From Styela clava (taxonomy: Eukaryota; Chordata; Ascidiacea; Stolidobranchia; Styelidae), in NCBI RefSeq assembly GCF_964204865.1, contig NC_135255.1, forward strand, positions 1,798,001 to 1,862,000: 64,000 nt of DNA. Reading direction: 5' to 3'. The position numbers and the translations under genes are program-made. This document shows positions 37,148 through 48,809 of this stretch, piece after piece (the stretch's first letter is position 1; every line of letters begins with the position of its first letter). The notes under the pieces are model-generated. The model did not search any database. It was not told the origin of the DNA and saw only the letters and a program-made list of their open reading frames with translations.

Positions 37148-40100
37148 TTATATCAGAGATTTCCGACTTTCCATTTCGGTTTCACTTGCAGACGTACGCG
37201 TTTTATCATCCGTCACAGATGGCAATTGGGAGCCACTTTGGCTAAAACAAAAAGTAGGTATTCTATATTTATATCAATCAGGAATCGAAACAATGACATC
37301 AATCGAATGTACCTAAAAATAACTGAAAATCAGACTAACATTATTCTTCTGTTATGGTTTTCTACAGAGAAAACATTTTTAATTAGTGAACATAGTGAAG
37401 GTAGATTATCTCCAGTGGTACCGAACAATGGAGTGAACTACGATTTATTAATATAGCTACTTAACACGTTAAAAATATGATAACCGTGGAAAACAAAGTA
37501 CTCACTGCAGGTATATCTTGGTTGTGGCAGTTGCGCTAGAAGATAAATTTTTCCCCTTATTCGATTTTTTATAACGAACCGCTGGCCCTGCCTCGGAAGA
37601 TGATCTTGAAGTTCGACTCCGTGAACGGATAGTAGATCGAAATGATGCGGTTGCTCTCCTGCATGAGGAAGATTTGCCAGTCACAATTTAAAAGAAGGCT
37701 CATTAAAGTTATACCGTAGAACAGGGGTCGGCAACTTTTTGTCGGTCGCGGCCAAAATCTTGCAGATCTTATTTTTAGAAAGTTAAAAATCGAACGGATG
37801 GCCGGTGAATCACAATTTTTTCACATAGATTTGAATTTTGAGCAGCGCGCAAAAACTGCGACAACTCGTGAACTCAACTCAGTCGACTTACTTAGAGAAA
37901 AAGTTTACAAATGACATTTAATGTGACACTTTTTGTTGCATCTTGCTTGATGCGTTTGCGACATCAGGCGGCACACTGGATGAGGCCAAGATAAAAACAT
38001 TTTCTAAATGAGAATCACTAATCCGAGTTCTCAGACATCCGAACATCGATGTGAATTTTTTCGCATGGTTTGTCAAATTCGGAACAGTGATGCATCTCTC
38101 CAATAGAATATAGATTTATTTCCTAATTGCATTGCATCTTAAAAAATTCTTAGCATCAACTTTTCTGCGTTTTGTTGTTTTTCGTCTAATTATAATTAAG
38201 TTATAGGCTCATTAAACGAGTAATTGCGAATTATATACTTGTTAGGTTATAATATAATTTAGTTTTGTTACTATAATTCAGTGAAGCGTGGCGGGTCAGA
38301 TTATTTCACTTCGCGGGCCGGGTGTGGCCCGTGGGCCGTAGGTTGCCGACCCCTGCCGTAGAATATTTCAGATAATATGTGCTTTTTTCAATATTAATAT
38401 GCCCAAATATTTGGGACAATTAATATCAATCTTCTTTAATGTTGCGTCACTTGAGATACATACCCGCCAATGTATTAACATAGTCTGTATCATAATTTCA
38501 ATTCAAAGCAAACATAATATTTTGAAAACAATTTTGCCTGTTGGCTGATTTTCGATATCTAACACTAATCAGATTTATAAGTAATTAATGTAATAAAATT
38601 GCTACTTGAAACGCTTGCGAAAGTCCATTCCGATGAAATTGTAGACATATGGATCTAATGCCGAGTTGAGATATGCTATTATAGAAGCCACTCCTCCCAA
38701 CGTAGCACAGAAATTCGTCTGAAAATTGAGAAATAGTAAAATTAGAAGTTGGTTTCTATATCTATATTGTCTGTATACTAGTCTATCTTTTGCTGTTCCT
38801 CTTTCTTGCTTATTAGTTAAGTATGGTCTGCCGTGGATCAACGATGCGAATTTTTCTTGAAAATAAATCAGAAGCCGCAAATTCTGTGACGAAGGCAAAT
38901 GCGTTGGATATTTGCCTTTTACTGTCTCGAATCCCAGACTCAATTTTTATGTTTATGAGATAAACTGTATATATAAGACTATCCCTTATTTTTCATTGAT
39001 TTTCATCCTTGGAACCCGATAAATAAATCTCACCGATTTATCCGCAATGCCGTTGATTTTTGCTAAATGAACGGAGTGGAAAGGAAGCCAGCAAGCAAGG
39101 AAGAGAATCACTAGTGAAAAGCATGTTATGGTGATCCTTCTTCTTTGTTTTTCTGACTTTATGAAGGCAGCAGATTTTCTACGTTTTTTTGGTCTTGTTG
39201 ATGCACTTGAAGCTGAAGCAACGTTATTGTCTTCTTCGGTAGTATTATTTCTGCCATGAATATTACCCGTTCCCGCGAGCTGGCGAGCGATTAAAGAATA
39301 ACAAATCGACATCACCTGTAAATATTGCAGAAAAATTACACACGATAAATATTATGAAGTATCATTGTTTAATTTATAATTACCGCCACCAGGTCAAACA
39401 TGAAGGAAAAGTGAAAGATTGTACATCTTTGATGGCAGGTCCTTTCGTCCGAGTGACGTGTGAGGTCTTTGTACAATGTAATTTTAAGCCATCATTTGGA
39501 AATTTGTCGATTGCGCTGAATTCTCAGCGAATCAATCTTTAATTCAGCGTAAAAATGTATCGATGGCATTTCATTTGGAATTTCGGAAGTGAAAAGATTG
39601 AAGAAACACTAATGGAAGAAGTTTTGTTCACACTTTGTTTGACTTAATTGCATGTTCTGACCACAAAACGGCGCTTCAGTTTACAGAATTAATGCAAAAG
39701 AGGTTGAAAATAAATAAACAAATAAAAAATGGCGTTATTTAAATCTTCGTATATATGGGTTATAGAGTAAATATATAGACAGAGTAAATCAAATTATAGG
39801 ACTCACTATTAGTGGCAATACGAACATAACAATGAAGTTGAAGAACAAGAATATTATCCATCCTTTTCCGGTGTCGTGATAATGGCATCCGGTATGATAT
39901 TCTTCCTCGTCCATTGTTTTGTTTGTTTCTTCTCCAGATGAATATCCGGAATAATCAAGTCTAGAAGACAATCAAATATAAATGTAGCCAAGTAACAAAT
40001 CAGAATAGTTCAAGTGATAGTTTTATTACAAATGAAAGAAATTGAAATTTTATAATTTTATTGAGTAGCAACTATTAAGTAATCAAACACGATCGCATCC

Positions 40101-43100
40101 AATTTAGAATTCATTGCTTATGACTTCCGATTTCGAAAACTCTTTTAGAAAAATAAAACTTGCTTAATATTGCATGTTATCTCTTAAACAAATAGCCATT
40201 TCCTAAAACTTCAATATACTTATTATACAATAACGGGGGAAAATAATGCTTTTTAAATGCCTTCGTAACAATCATTGGTAAGTAAAGTTCAAACTGTTGG
40301 ACTTTAGCCTAGATTTCAAACCGCACTTAAAAGGTATTTTATATGTTTATCACAGAGCCCATATCAATACAATTTGTTATACTGTTTATATATTTATTTT
40401 GGTGTAAAATCCATTTTCAAGTTTCTTTATCCAATCAAAAAATTTTTGATTTTAGCATCTAGATATTTTTTGAACCAACCTATCTTTAATGGTAGATGTA
40501 TAGGAACAAAGAGACCACAATAACAAATAACTTTGAGCTATAGAAAAGTACAATTTGTCATGTAAAATGGAAAATATTTATTTAAACATTTTATGATTTC
40601 ACGACATCTCACTCGATGAATTTATTTATTTTAACCTGAGGTATGTTAACGAGACTTCATTTTTCATATGAAATACTATTCTTTTAAATAACAATAAAAG
40701 CACATTCGCACTCATTAGTGATATTTAGATTGTTAGTTAAGCTAAAATTAGCGCTGCTTCCTGTAGTAATGCAAGCTCCGATCTCATTTGTTTGCTTTTG
40801 TTCATGAATGCACGCTTCCATGTCAATATCGATCCATTCTGCTTTTTCCATGCAAATCTCTTCGGGTGATCTGTTCGGCCCCGGAAACTCATACCTTTTG
40901 AATTTCAAATAAATAAATTTAACATTCGGTGAAATATGCAGAGACGCACTGAACCACTGTATGAAGTAGAGCAACACAGTTGTTTAATAGAATCTGTTAT
41001 TGCTTTAATGGAAGATGAGATCGTTTGTGTAGCTCACAAACGCTAACCAATATTCACAGACGCATTGGGGACATCCATAGGAAAAATCTATCAGACACAA
41101 GTCATATTTCAAAATAATACACTTTATACTATCACTAAGGTCTTGGGCGTTGCTGATTTCATGACATATAATATTCTAATGGAACTTGCTCTTCTTCTTT
41201 TATTCAGTATGCATTGTATGCTTATGTAATATAAAAAATAGGTCTTAACTTCCTTTAAATGGAGTGTAAACAGGAAAAGTTTGCGGTACTTTTTCGTAAT
41301 TACTCATCGCAGGAGCGGATTTACCATTAGACGAGAGGTGAGGACTCGACGTTCAATTTTGACTATTATTCATTTTATTACTATTATGCAAGTCGTTTTG
41401 AAATTGTGAAGTCTTGTTCCAGAATAAAATCTTGATAAACTTTTATAAAAATGACTTTTCTAAATCCGGCCCTGACTTACCGACATCTGCAGTTCGGCTC
41501 GTTACCCATTTTGTCACTGAATATCATAACAGGTATGCAGCAAAGTAGAGATGAAACCCACACAATGATCGAAATGACTTGGGATGCACGTTTTGCACGC
41601 AACTTCTCAATAATATTAGATCGGCTGTGGCACAGGGCTACATAACGATCGATCGACATAACCTTTAATAAAATTATGAAATTTAGATGCTGTTATGCAA
41701 GATATGATATTATAATAGCGAACCAACTCTTCTTCATCTGGAATTTCGATAATGACATCAGGAATTGTAGTCATTTACATTCGCCAAATAAATTTGTTAA
41801 ATGAATTTAAATAGAGTATTAGTGACTAAAATAGATGATACATATACATGATATACTATGAAAACTCACCATTAGAAATAAGACTGAAGAATAGTAGTTC
41901 AGGAACAAAAATGTTTCTTTCACTTTGCACAACCACGCAGGAAATATCCATTCATGATGAATATCTTCAATGACTTTGAAAGGAAGGGTTGTCAGGAACA
42001 ATGAATCGGCAATTGCTAGTTGCAGAACATACCTGGAACATTTTTGCGACTATAATACTATACAATATTTTCTATATGTTACATGAAAACTAAAAGGCGG
42101 GCGTTCTATTTATGTTATCTGATAAATTCCATTCAAAAATACACGATCAATTGAAATATCTTGAAAACTCTAAGCTGTTGCCAGTATTAGGCGGATTGGG
42201 TCCCAATAAATATTTTTAAACAATCTGGAAAGACTGATCGAATAAAATCCTCACAGTTTTCTAAAATATTTTGAAACAGACTGGGTTGGAAGTTGGAACT
42301 ACCGGTCCGCCATCATGGATTTCAACCTTGTTCAACACCAGAATATATGAGAAATGTGGTAAGTGGTTCCATTACATTTGAACCCACGTACATTTGAACT
42401 CATACTGACCCTAACCCATAGATTTTACCACCCACATATAGATTGAACCCGCGGATATACGGGTGCAAATGTATGTGTTCAAATGTACGCGGGTTTAAAT
42501 GTGCTGTCACCGTGATAAGTATGCAAACGCGCGACTGAAAAAGAAAGAATCTGCGATTTATCGATTACTCTTTTTGTCTAATCGCTGATTTTCGATAATT
42601 AGTTTAAAATTGAAAATTTGTTTGAGTTACTTGCGATACGATTAAAATTGATTCATAATCACCAACATTTTTTTTACATTATATTCAATCAATACTATGT
42701 GAGTGTGATTAATGGCAACCGTTACGCGTGAACAATTGTATCTTTTTTTCATTTGCTCTAGTAATAATTTACCAGTTGGACTGTAACAAAATTAAGTGCA
42801 ATAAATTATTCAGCCGACAATCTTTTGCTGATCACTTTCATGGAATATTTTTCACGTGAGTTTAGGGAGTCTCCAAATACATAAATTTGCAATACCATCT
42901 GAGCCGCGACAACAAGCGATTTGGCGCATGCTCTTTCATGCATGACCCACGTACACATAAACCGTTAATTGATGATCTGGAGCTTTCGCTGTGTTGAAAA
43001 TTTGCACTGACATCGCAAAATGTACAGAGGTTACGTAATTGTCCAAATGTCAAGCAATACAGATGATGTATCACGAGTATCACAACTTTTTGCAGGTTCA

Positions 43101-43626
43101 GTGCAGGTTGAAGGAACATAATATTCCTGCTGACGAATATTCACTTTCTAGTTGCTTCTTAATGATTTCGGAATGGGTTCACACTCAGATTGAAACAATA
43201 TAAAAATCCCCTTTCTTTTCAATGTGGAACTTCGGTTAGGTGAAATTCCCTGCTTCTAACAAGAATATTTTAAATTTCTTTCTGCTTCATAAAAAAAATT
43301 CAATATCCAATAACTAATAAATGAGGGACTCACCAATGCGTCACGGCTTTTTTGTATTCCCGAAGCCTCAGAATGACAAAAATCACGAGAACATTGCCGA
43401 ATAAACCAAACACACAAACGACAATCCGGAATACCAACAGAGGGACGTTGCTATCTTGTTCTGCTCTTGCATGGCTTTCCACAATATCATCATAATAGGT
43501 ATCGTTATAGTTATCATTATATTCATAATTATCATAATCTTCATTATTATCATAATCTTCATAATTATCAGAATCTTCATAGTTATCATAATCTTCAAGG
43601 TCATAATCATAAGTGGGATCTGTCAT
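37148..43626 (-). CDS. Receptor B: class A peptide-type GPCR, paralogue of receptor A, 9 coding exons, 538 aa
   Basis: Paralogue of the receptor at 25434-30738, with the same role. Exons: 43626-43334, 42032-41870, 41662-41481, 40894-40712, 39960-39807, 39315-39034, 38718-38606, 37658-37506, 37241-37148. Exons 2, 6, 7 and 8 are exactly as long as in receptor A (163, 282, 113, 153 bp). Residues 3-47 are an acidic Asp/Tyr/Asn/Glu tract, a candidate for tyrosine sulfation. TM1 contains GNVLV. C133 is the TM3 cysteine, DRY is 157-159, CWLP 400-403 and DPYVY 441-445, the common DPxxY variant. ECL2 is about 95 residues with NFS, NIT and NKT sequons. The tail is Arg/Ser-rich and ends in SLI, which fits a class I PDZ ligand. 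The exon 4 donor (GA before GTGCGA) is the weakest junction. The upstream sequence TTTTTATTCAG at 43638-43648 could be a 5'-UTR splice acceptor. Intron 7 contains a hAT element and intron 1 a MITE. Confidence 0.87.
37722..38355. mobile_element. hAT element in receptor B intron 7, 634 bp
   Basis: Terminal inverted repeats caggggtcggcaac and gttgccgacccctg with GC-rich subterminal sequence (gcgggccgggtgtggcccgt). Exact target duplication ccgtagaa at 37714-37721 and 38356-38363. The interior holds a transposase C-terminal remnant on the minus strand. Same family as the outermost element of the nest at 46066-51405. Confidence 0.93.
37918..38103 (-). pseudogene. hAT transposase C-terminal fragment (inside the intron 7 element)
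   Basis: The translation contains FTSMFG and SDSHLENVFILAS-like words, as in the C-terminal dimerisation region of hAT transposases and related domesticated proteins. The usual segment between them (present at 47931-48113) is missing. No catalytic region remains. Confidence 0.65.
42350..42515. repeat. Palindromic MITE in receptor B intron 1
   Basis: acatttgaacccacgtacat on the left is mirrored by atgtacgcgggtttaaatgt on the right, with internal gggtgcaaatgtatgtgttc words. About 165 bp, no coding capacity. No clear target duplication was found. Confidence 0.7.
43485..43615. repeat. Imperfect AT-rich minisatellite coding the acidic N-terminus of receptor B
   Basis: Repeated variants of cataatcttcataattat on the plus strand read, on the coding strand, as Asp-Tyr-Asp-Asn-Tyr-Glu units. 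The repeat is compatible with length change in multiples of three. Long ORFs in the other frames and on the opposite strand (for example 43456-43797 plus) are by-products of this composition. Confidence 0.8.
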
Positions 43627-44677
43627 TTTTCTAAACTGAATAAAAACACATTTTTAATTCACGATCCTACAATTTATAATTATCTACACGATCAAAACAC
43701 ACCAAAAAAGTGTTCAAGTTCTCAATATCAAATGGTGCACACCTTCCTACGTTTTTTTAAATACTGCGTAAATTTCCTTCTAATACATCATAAATAATTT
43801 ACCTGGTGAAGTGTGACCAAGTGCAATAAATTAATTTCAGTACACAACCTCCTTCTTTCGACTTCGCGAAAAAATATTCAAACACCATCGATACATGGAC
43901 TATTTACTACTCGAACATTAAAAGTATTGCTCACTCATACTCATACTTTGTTGCTCATTTCCGGCTGCCTTTGTTCTATGAAATACTGTTATTTAGTTAT
44001 TCCACATTGCTGACATAAAACGATATTATGACCCATTTACAGATCCACCATCTTGCACTATTTTAATACTTTCGGTACTATTGTTTGTGACAAATGAACA
44101 GGCTGAGTCAAAGTCTGGAATACTTGTAGAAAATAGAATACTCAATATTACAAATGCATTTGTGGAAGCTCAAGGCTCAAAAGTGACATATTTTTGTAAC
44201 TGAATACCAATTTCTTCTACTGCGTATGCTCATAAATTTGTTGTGACCCCCAAATTATAGATTAAGGTTTGCCACATTATTGTATAGCAATTTGAAGAAA
44301 CTGTACCGTATCCTATAGTGCATATTACGCACGCTTCACTGCAGTTTAATAACTTCACAATGATGTAGTTTATTAAATCCTCCTGAATAATTTTTGACTT
44401 TATCAGTATACACAATTTCATAATTTTGATAAAGCACACCCGCTGATAACATTGGAATTTTAAAATTAAAAAGATTGTTTTAATAATCTCGCATGGTAAC
44501 GACGTAGCCCACCATCGATCATTCGGTGAGCGCTTTGTATTGCTAAAAGTATTTTAATCTTGGCATCCTACATATTTTCATCACAAATATGAATGACAAA
44601 CACAATTTTTTTCTGCGCCTAAATCTTATATGTTATCGTTATGTCGTCCGTACCTCTTTGTCTTGTATTGTGTATTG
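43627..44677. other. 5' flank of receptor B
   Basis: AT-rich, no gene seen. A pyrimidine tract ending CAG on the minus strand at 43638-43648, just upstream of the ATG, may be a splice acceptor for a 5'-UTR intron. Confidence 0.35.
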
Positions 44678-44685
44678 TACTAGGG

Positions 44686-45689
44686 CAGTGGTTTCCAAAG
44701 TGGGGTTCGCGGTTCTTTATCGAATTGCATTTTTTTCGAATCAGATTTACGCGATTCGGAAAAAGAGAGCGATTTACAGAGGAAAAACAAACATTTGAAC
44801 GCTTGTTCATCCTTGTTATCGGCGGCGTTAAATCTGCCGAATGCATTTTTTCGGCACTCCAAACAACTCTCACACGGCGGGACAATAATGAAAATCGTAA
44901 TTGACTTTTACTTATCTGCCGTCATTTTTTTCAAGTTCAGCACAACACACTCTTTTACTCAGTACTCGAGATGCTGTGTGACGTTTTTATCCCTAAACTG
45001 CTAGTTCAGTATTCAAAGGAATCATGCAAGTTTCTATTATACGCGAATTTAAATGGATCGTATAATATTATATACCTTAAAATTCATGACAATTTGATGA
45101 TTTTCATGATAAAAATTTGCAACAGCACACCTGCGCTGCGACTAAGTTATAGTACGCCATGACATGATTGAATGAAATAGAAATTTAATTTAAACTTCGT
45201 TCAGAGTGAAATATTTCGCGTATATTTAAAGAGAACTAACTATAACTAAATAAGTTCATTGGCCGGTCACGTTAATTGACAATCATGTTTTCCATTCTAA
45301 AATAAACATTTAATCTATTTTATTCGCATTAGTTATGCTTCCAGTCGAGTGGCGGGAAACGAAATGAGAGGAAACATAATATGATGGAACATATATGTTT
45401 CTTTTTTCAGCTGTTATATTAAAAGAGATTTAGTATTTTCCTCTAATTTGCTTAGCGCGATGCAAGCGGAAAATAAAACAATCCGGGTTATTTTTAGCAA
45501 GTGTCTTAGCGTGAAGGTGGGGGTATATAATACATTAGGAACGCAAATTGTTCGTTTTAATGTTTTTCACTATATTAATTTTTTGTTGTGATCTTTTAAT
45601 GTTTTGTTTTAGTACAAAAGGCGGGAATCATTAAAAAAAATGCACATGGTCCGTTACGGATTTTTTTTTAAGAAGTTTAAGGACCACTG
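44686..45689. mobile_element. hAT-type element, 1004 bp
   Basis: Left end cagtggtttccaaagtgggg, right end tttaaggaccactg. Flanks tactaggg (44678-44685) and tactagag (45690-45697) match at 7 of 8. Short overlapping ORFs at 44619-44904 sit over the left end and are not genes. Confidence 0.85.
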
Positions 45690-45697
45690 TACTAGAG

Positions 45698-46057
45698 TTT
45701 TATTTGTATATTTCATGTCTGTTGTCCTACTATAACACAACAGTCTTAAACTGCAGTTATACTTGTTAGGGGTACATTTCGCACATCCGTGTTTTAGGCC
45801 AGTAAGGTCTTGAACATGTATCCCGTCTCTGTTATACTGTTCAATTATTATGCAGATACTGTTCCATTTTTGAGGCAAATAAACATACATACATCGCATT
45901 CAATACTCCTTGAAAAACTTCATAGGTCAGCGGTTCCCAAACTTCTTGTATCGGGGAAAAAACTCACTGCGCACTTACACAAAAAATTGCTGCTTTTAAA
46001 TAAAACTCAATTTTGTGATCGTTAATGCGTAATTTATGACTTATAAAATTTGTAAAC
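45698..46057. other. Spacer with a lone hAT-like left end
   Basis: A cagcggttcccaaacttctt end lies at about 45929 with no matching right end nearby, so it is probably a truncated element. Confidence 0.5.
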
Positions 46058-47930
46058 CTGTAGGCCGGGGGTCGGCAACCTACGGCCCGCGGAGTAAAAT
46101 AATTCGGCCGGCGGTTTTGACGATGAATAAATTTTATAATCTACCTCAAAGATTACCGTATTTCTCCGGCTAATAAGTCTACCCCGCAAATAAGACGATG
46201 TTTATTCTTTAGCAACAAAAAAGATTTTTTTTTTCATACAGCCCTTCAATATGACGGAAAGAAAAATTGCTTCTCTGTTGGTCAGTTAAACACTAATATG
46301 CTAAAAATTTATAAGGTTAGAACCAGATCATGGTTATTTGGTAGAATCATACTCACAGAATTACCTATTCTTAACAATAAATCGGTAATTTTAAGTTAAA
46401 AACCAGCAATCATTTTGAATAACCAATAATTTTATATGGTTAGAACCAGATCATGTTTGTTTGGTAGAATCATACTCTCAAAATTAATTATTCTTAACAA
46501 TAAAGCGGTAATTTTAAGTTAAAAATCGACCATTATTTTAAACAACTTATTAACCCAAACGTTGAAATAACCTTTGCATATGGCGTGATAAGTACTACAC
46601 TGTACGTCCGTGGGTTTGCAGCTGTGTTTTCCTGTCTGTGTCGTTTTCCGTCGAATCAGCAAAACAGAAGGTCATAAATCACTTTATCTCGGTGTTTTCA
46701 CTTTACATTACCGATAACGGCGGGAGTTGTTCGTGAATAGAGAGTGCTTCATGACACCAGTCAGTTATGATTACAAGGGAGTTTTTAAAAAGAATATGAC
46801 AAATAACAACAGCTGCAAGTATAAAGTTAATCAAATATCATGATTGGTAGACCCTTTGGCGTTATCGAGTACATGATGAAATATAGTAAACTAAATATAA
46901 GGTTAACACAAATCATGTTTGAGAAGACTCCTGCGAAAAACAAGCGGACCACATAAAAACAAAATAGACATACCTGCCGAATAGGCCGCCCTCCCCCCAA
47001 AATCAGGCCGGAAAATTGGGTCTAGAATAGCGGCTTATTAGCCGGGAAATAGGGTATATTCTTTACGTAACAGAATTTATTGTGAGACTCGTGTAGACTA
47101 AACCAGTGGTTCCAAAACTCTTTCGGTCACCGCCCCCCTACATGAGTTTATACGACTTCATCGCCCCCCGGCAATACAAAAATATGTAAAGTCAGAAACG
47201 AATATATTACAGACCAAATAAGAAGACAAATCATAGTTTATAGTGTCTTTAATGAGATAGATGAGCTTGGCGTTTTTCAGCGAGTTTTTTTATTATATCT
47301 AAAATTACTTCGTTTACTGGTGGAAAGGCGATTTCGTTGTCTTGATAGCAGTAGTAGCACGGCTTAAAACCCCGTTTTCACCCTATAATAGGTCGGAAAT
47401 AAAAGAATCCAGGGTTCTACCTTCTCAAAAACCGCTCTCTTGCGTGTACTCTTGCCTTATAGCATTTCACTTCCTAAATTCACCTCATTTCACATTAAAA
47501 TAACGAAAACAAAGTTAATTTTCCCAAACTTATAATAATGATTTTCGTACATCTCATTCATTCCTACAGCCTGATGACCTGCACCAAAATACTTCGGTTA
47601 AATTTATCCCCGATTCCTCATCCTACCACAACCTCCAGTCCATAATTAATAAGCCATTTGTTTTTGGATTTATGGACTCGGATGTGAAAGAAGCCGTGAC
47701 CGACTATCGGCTACGGCCCAGGGGTCGGCAAATTTTTATGTCGCTCGCGGCGGGACAAAATTCAGGGTTGCTAGTCTTTTGCGGGTCGCATATATTTTTT
47801 GAAAGTTAAAAACGGAACAGCGCGCGAAAACTGCAACAGTTCGTGAACTCAAATCAGTCGTCTTATTAAAATAATATTACAATAACATTTGATGTGACAT
47901 TGTCTTCTTGCTGCATCACGCTGGATAGCT

Positions 47931-48113
47931 TTACGACGCCAAGATTGGAACATTTTCTAAATGGGCATCACTAATCCCAGTTCTTTGCTTATGCTTTGTA
48001 ATGTTCATTTTCGAAAATAATTGTTCGCACAAATATGTACTTCCAAACATCGAAGTGAATATTGTCGCATGATTTGTGAAATTTTGATAAGGATTTTCTT
48101 TAAGAAGATACAT
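47931..48113 (-). pseudogene. hAT transposase C-terminal remnant
   Basis: Translation includes TSMFGSTYLCEQLFSKMN and ISDAHLENV, typical of the hAT C-terminal dimerisation region. About 60 codons are open; the rest of the transposase is absent or broken. Confidence 0.75.
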
Positions 48114-48809
48114 TCTTACAAAAATTAAGCGTGATGAATCTCTCGAATAGAATATGAATTTGCTTATTGCATTGCAATATATTCGAATATTGACTGCGCT
48201 ATTGAACCCCTGCCCTCGGCATCAACTTTTCTTCGTGTTTCCATTTGTTTAATTATAATTAAATTGTAGGCTCGTTAAACGTGTAGCTGTTTAATAGAAT
48301 TTTTAGGATATAAGAAAATTTAGTCTCAACGTGTCTCACGATAAATTCTGTTACGTAAAAAAATGTAATTTATTCTTCGAGCGTAGATTATAAATAAAAA
48401 AATTTCATCGTCAAAACCGCGTTTAGATGTTTCCTCCGGCATAGACTTCCTTGTTTACTTCGTGACATTGGCCAATCAGCAAGATGCAAAAAACAGTAAT
48501 AATGCCCCCTTTCGCATCCGCTCAGACACACTCACTCAAACAGATTTTCAGGCGTGGTCAAAATAAAATCAAATAAGTCAATGTTTACTTTGTCTTCCTA
48601 TGAGTTTCAGTTTAAATACAGTAATCAAAAATTAGTGTAGAAATAGCTGTGATAGACTAGGCTAAAATTCTTTATCGGTACTTTTAAAAAACAGATTGTT
48701 GAATGGTGTGTATTGGAATGATAGTTTGAAACAAATACCCCATTTTACAGGCAACAACTCGCGAAACCACTCTTAAAATAAGCACCGAAAATTTTAAAAT
48801 GGTGTAAAG

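Noticed and set aside
38602..38943. 113-codon minus-strand ORF treated as one exon
   Set aside because: Only 38718-38606 is the exon. The upstream part is intron 6 read in a chance frame, and the downstream stop is bypassed by the donor at 38605.
43456..43797. 113-codon Ile-rich ORF on the plus strand
   Set aside because: It is antisense to the receptor B exon 1 minisatellite and its composition follows from the repeat.
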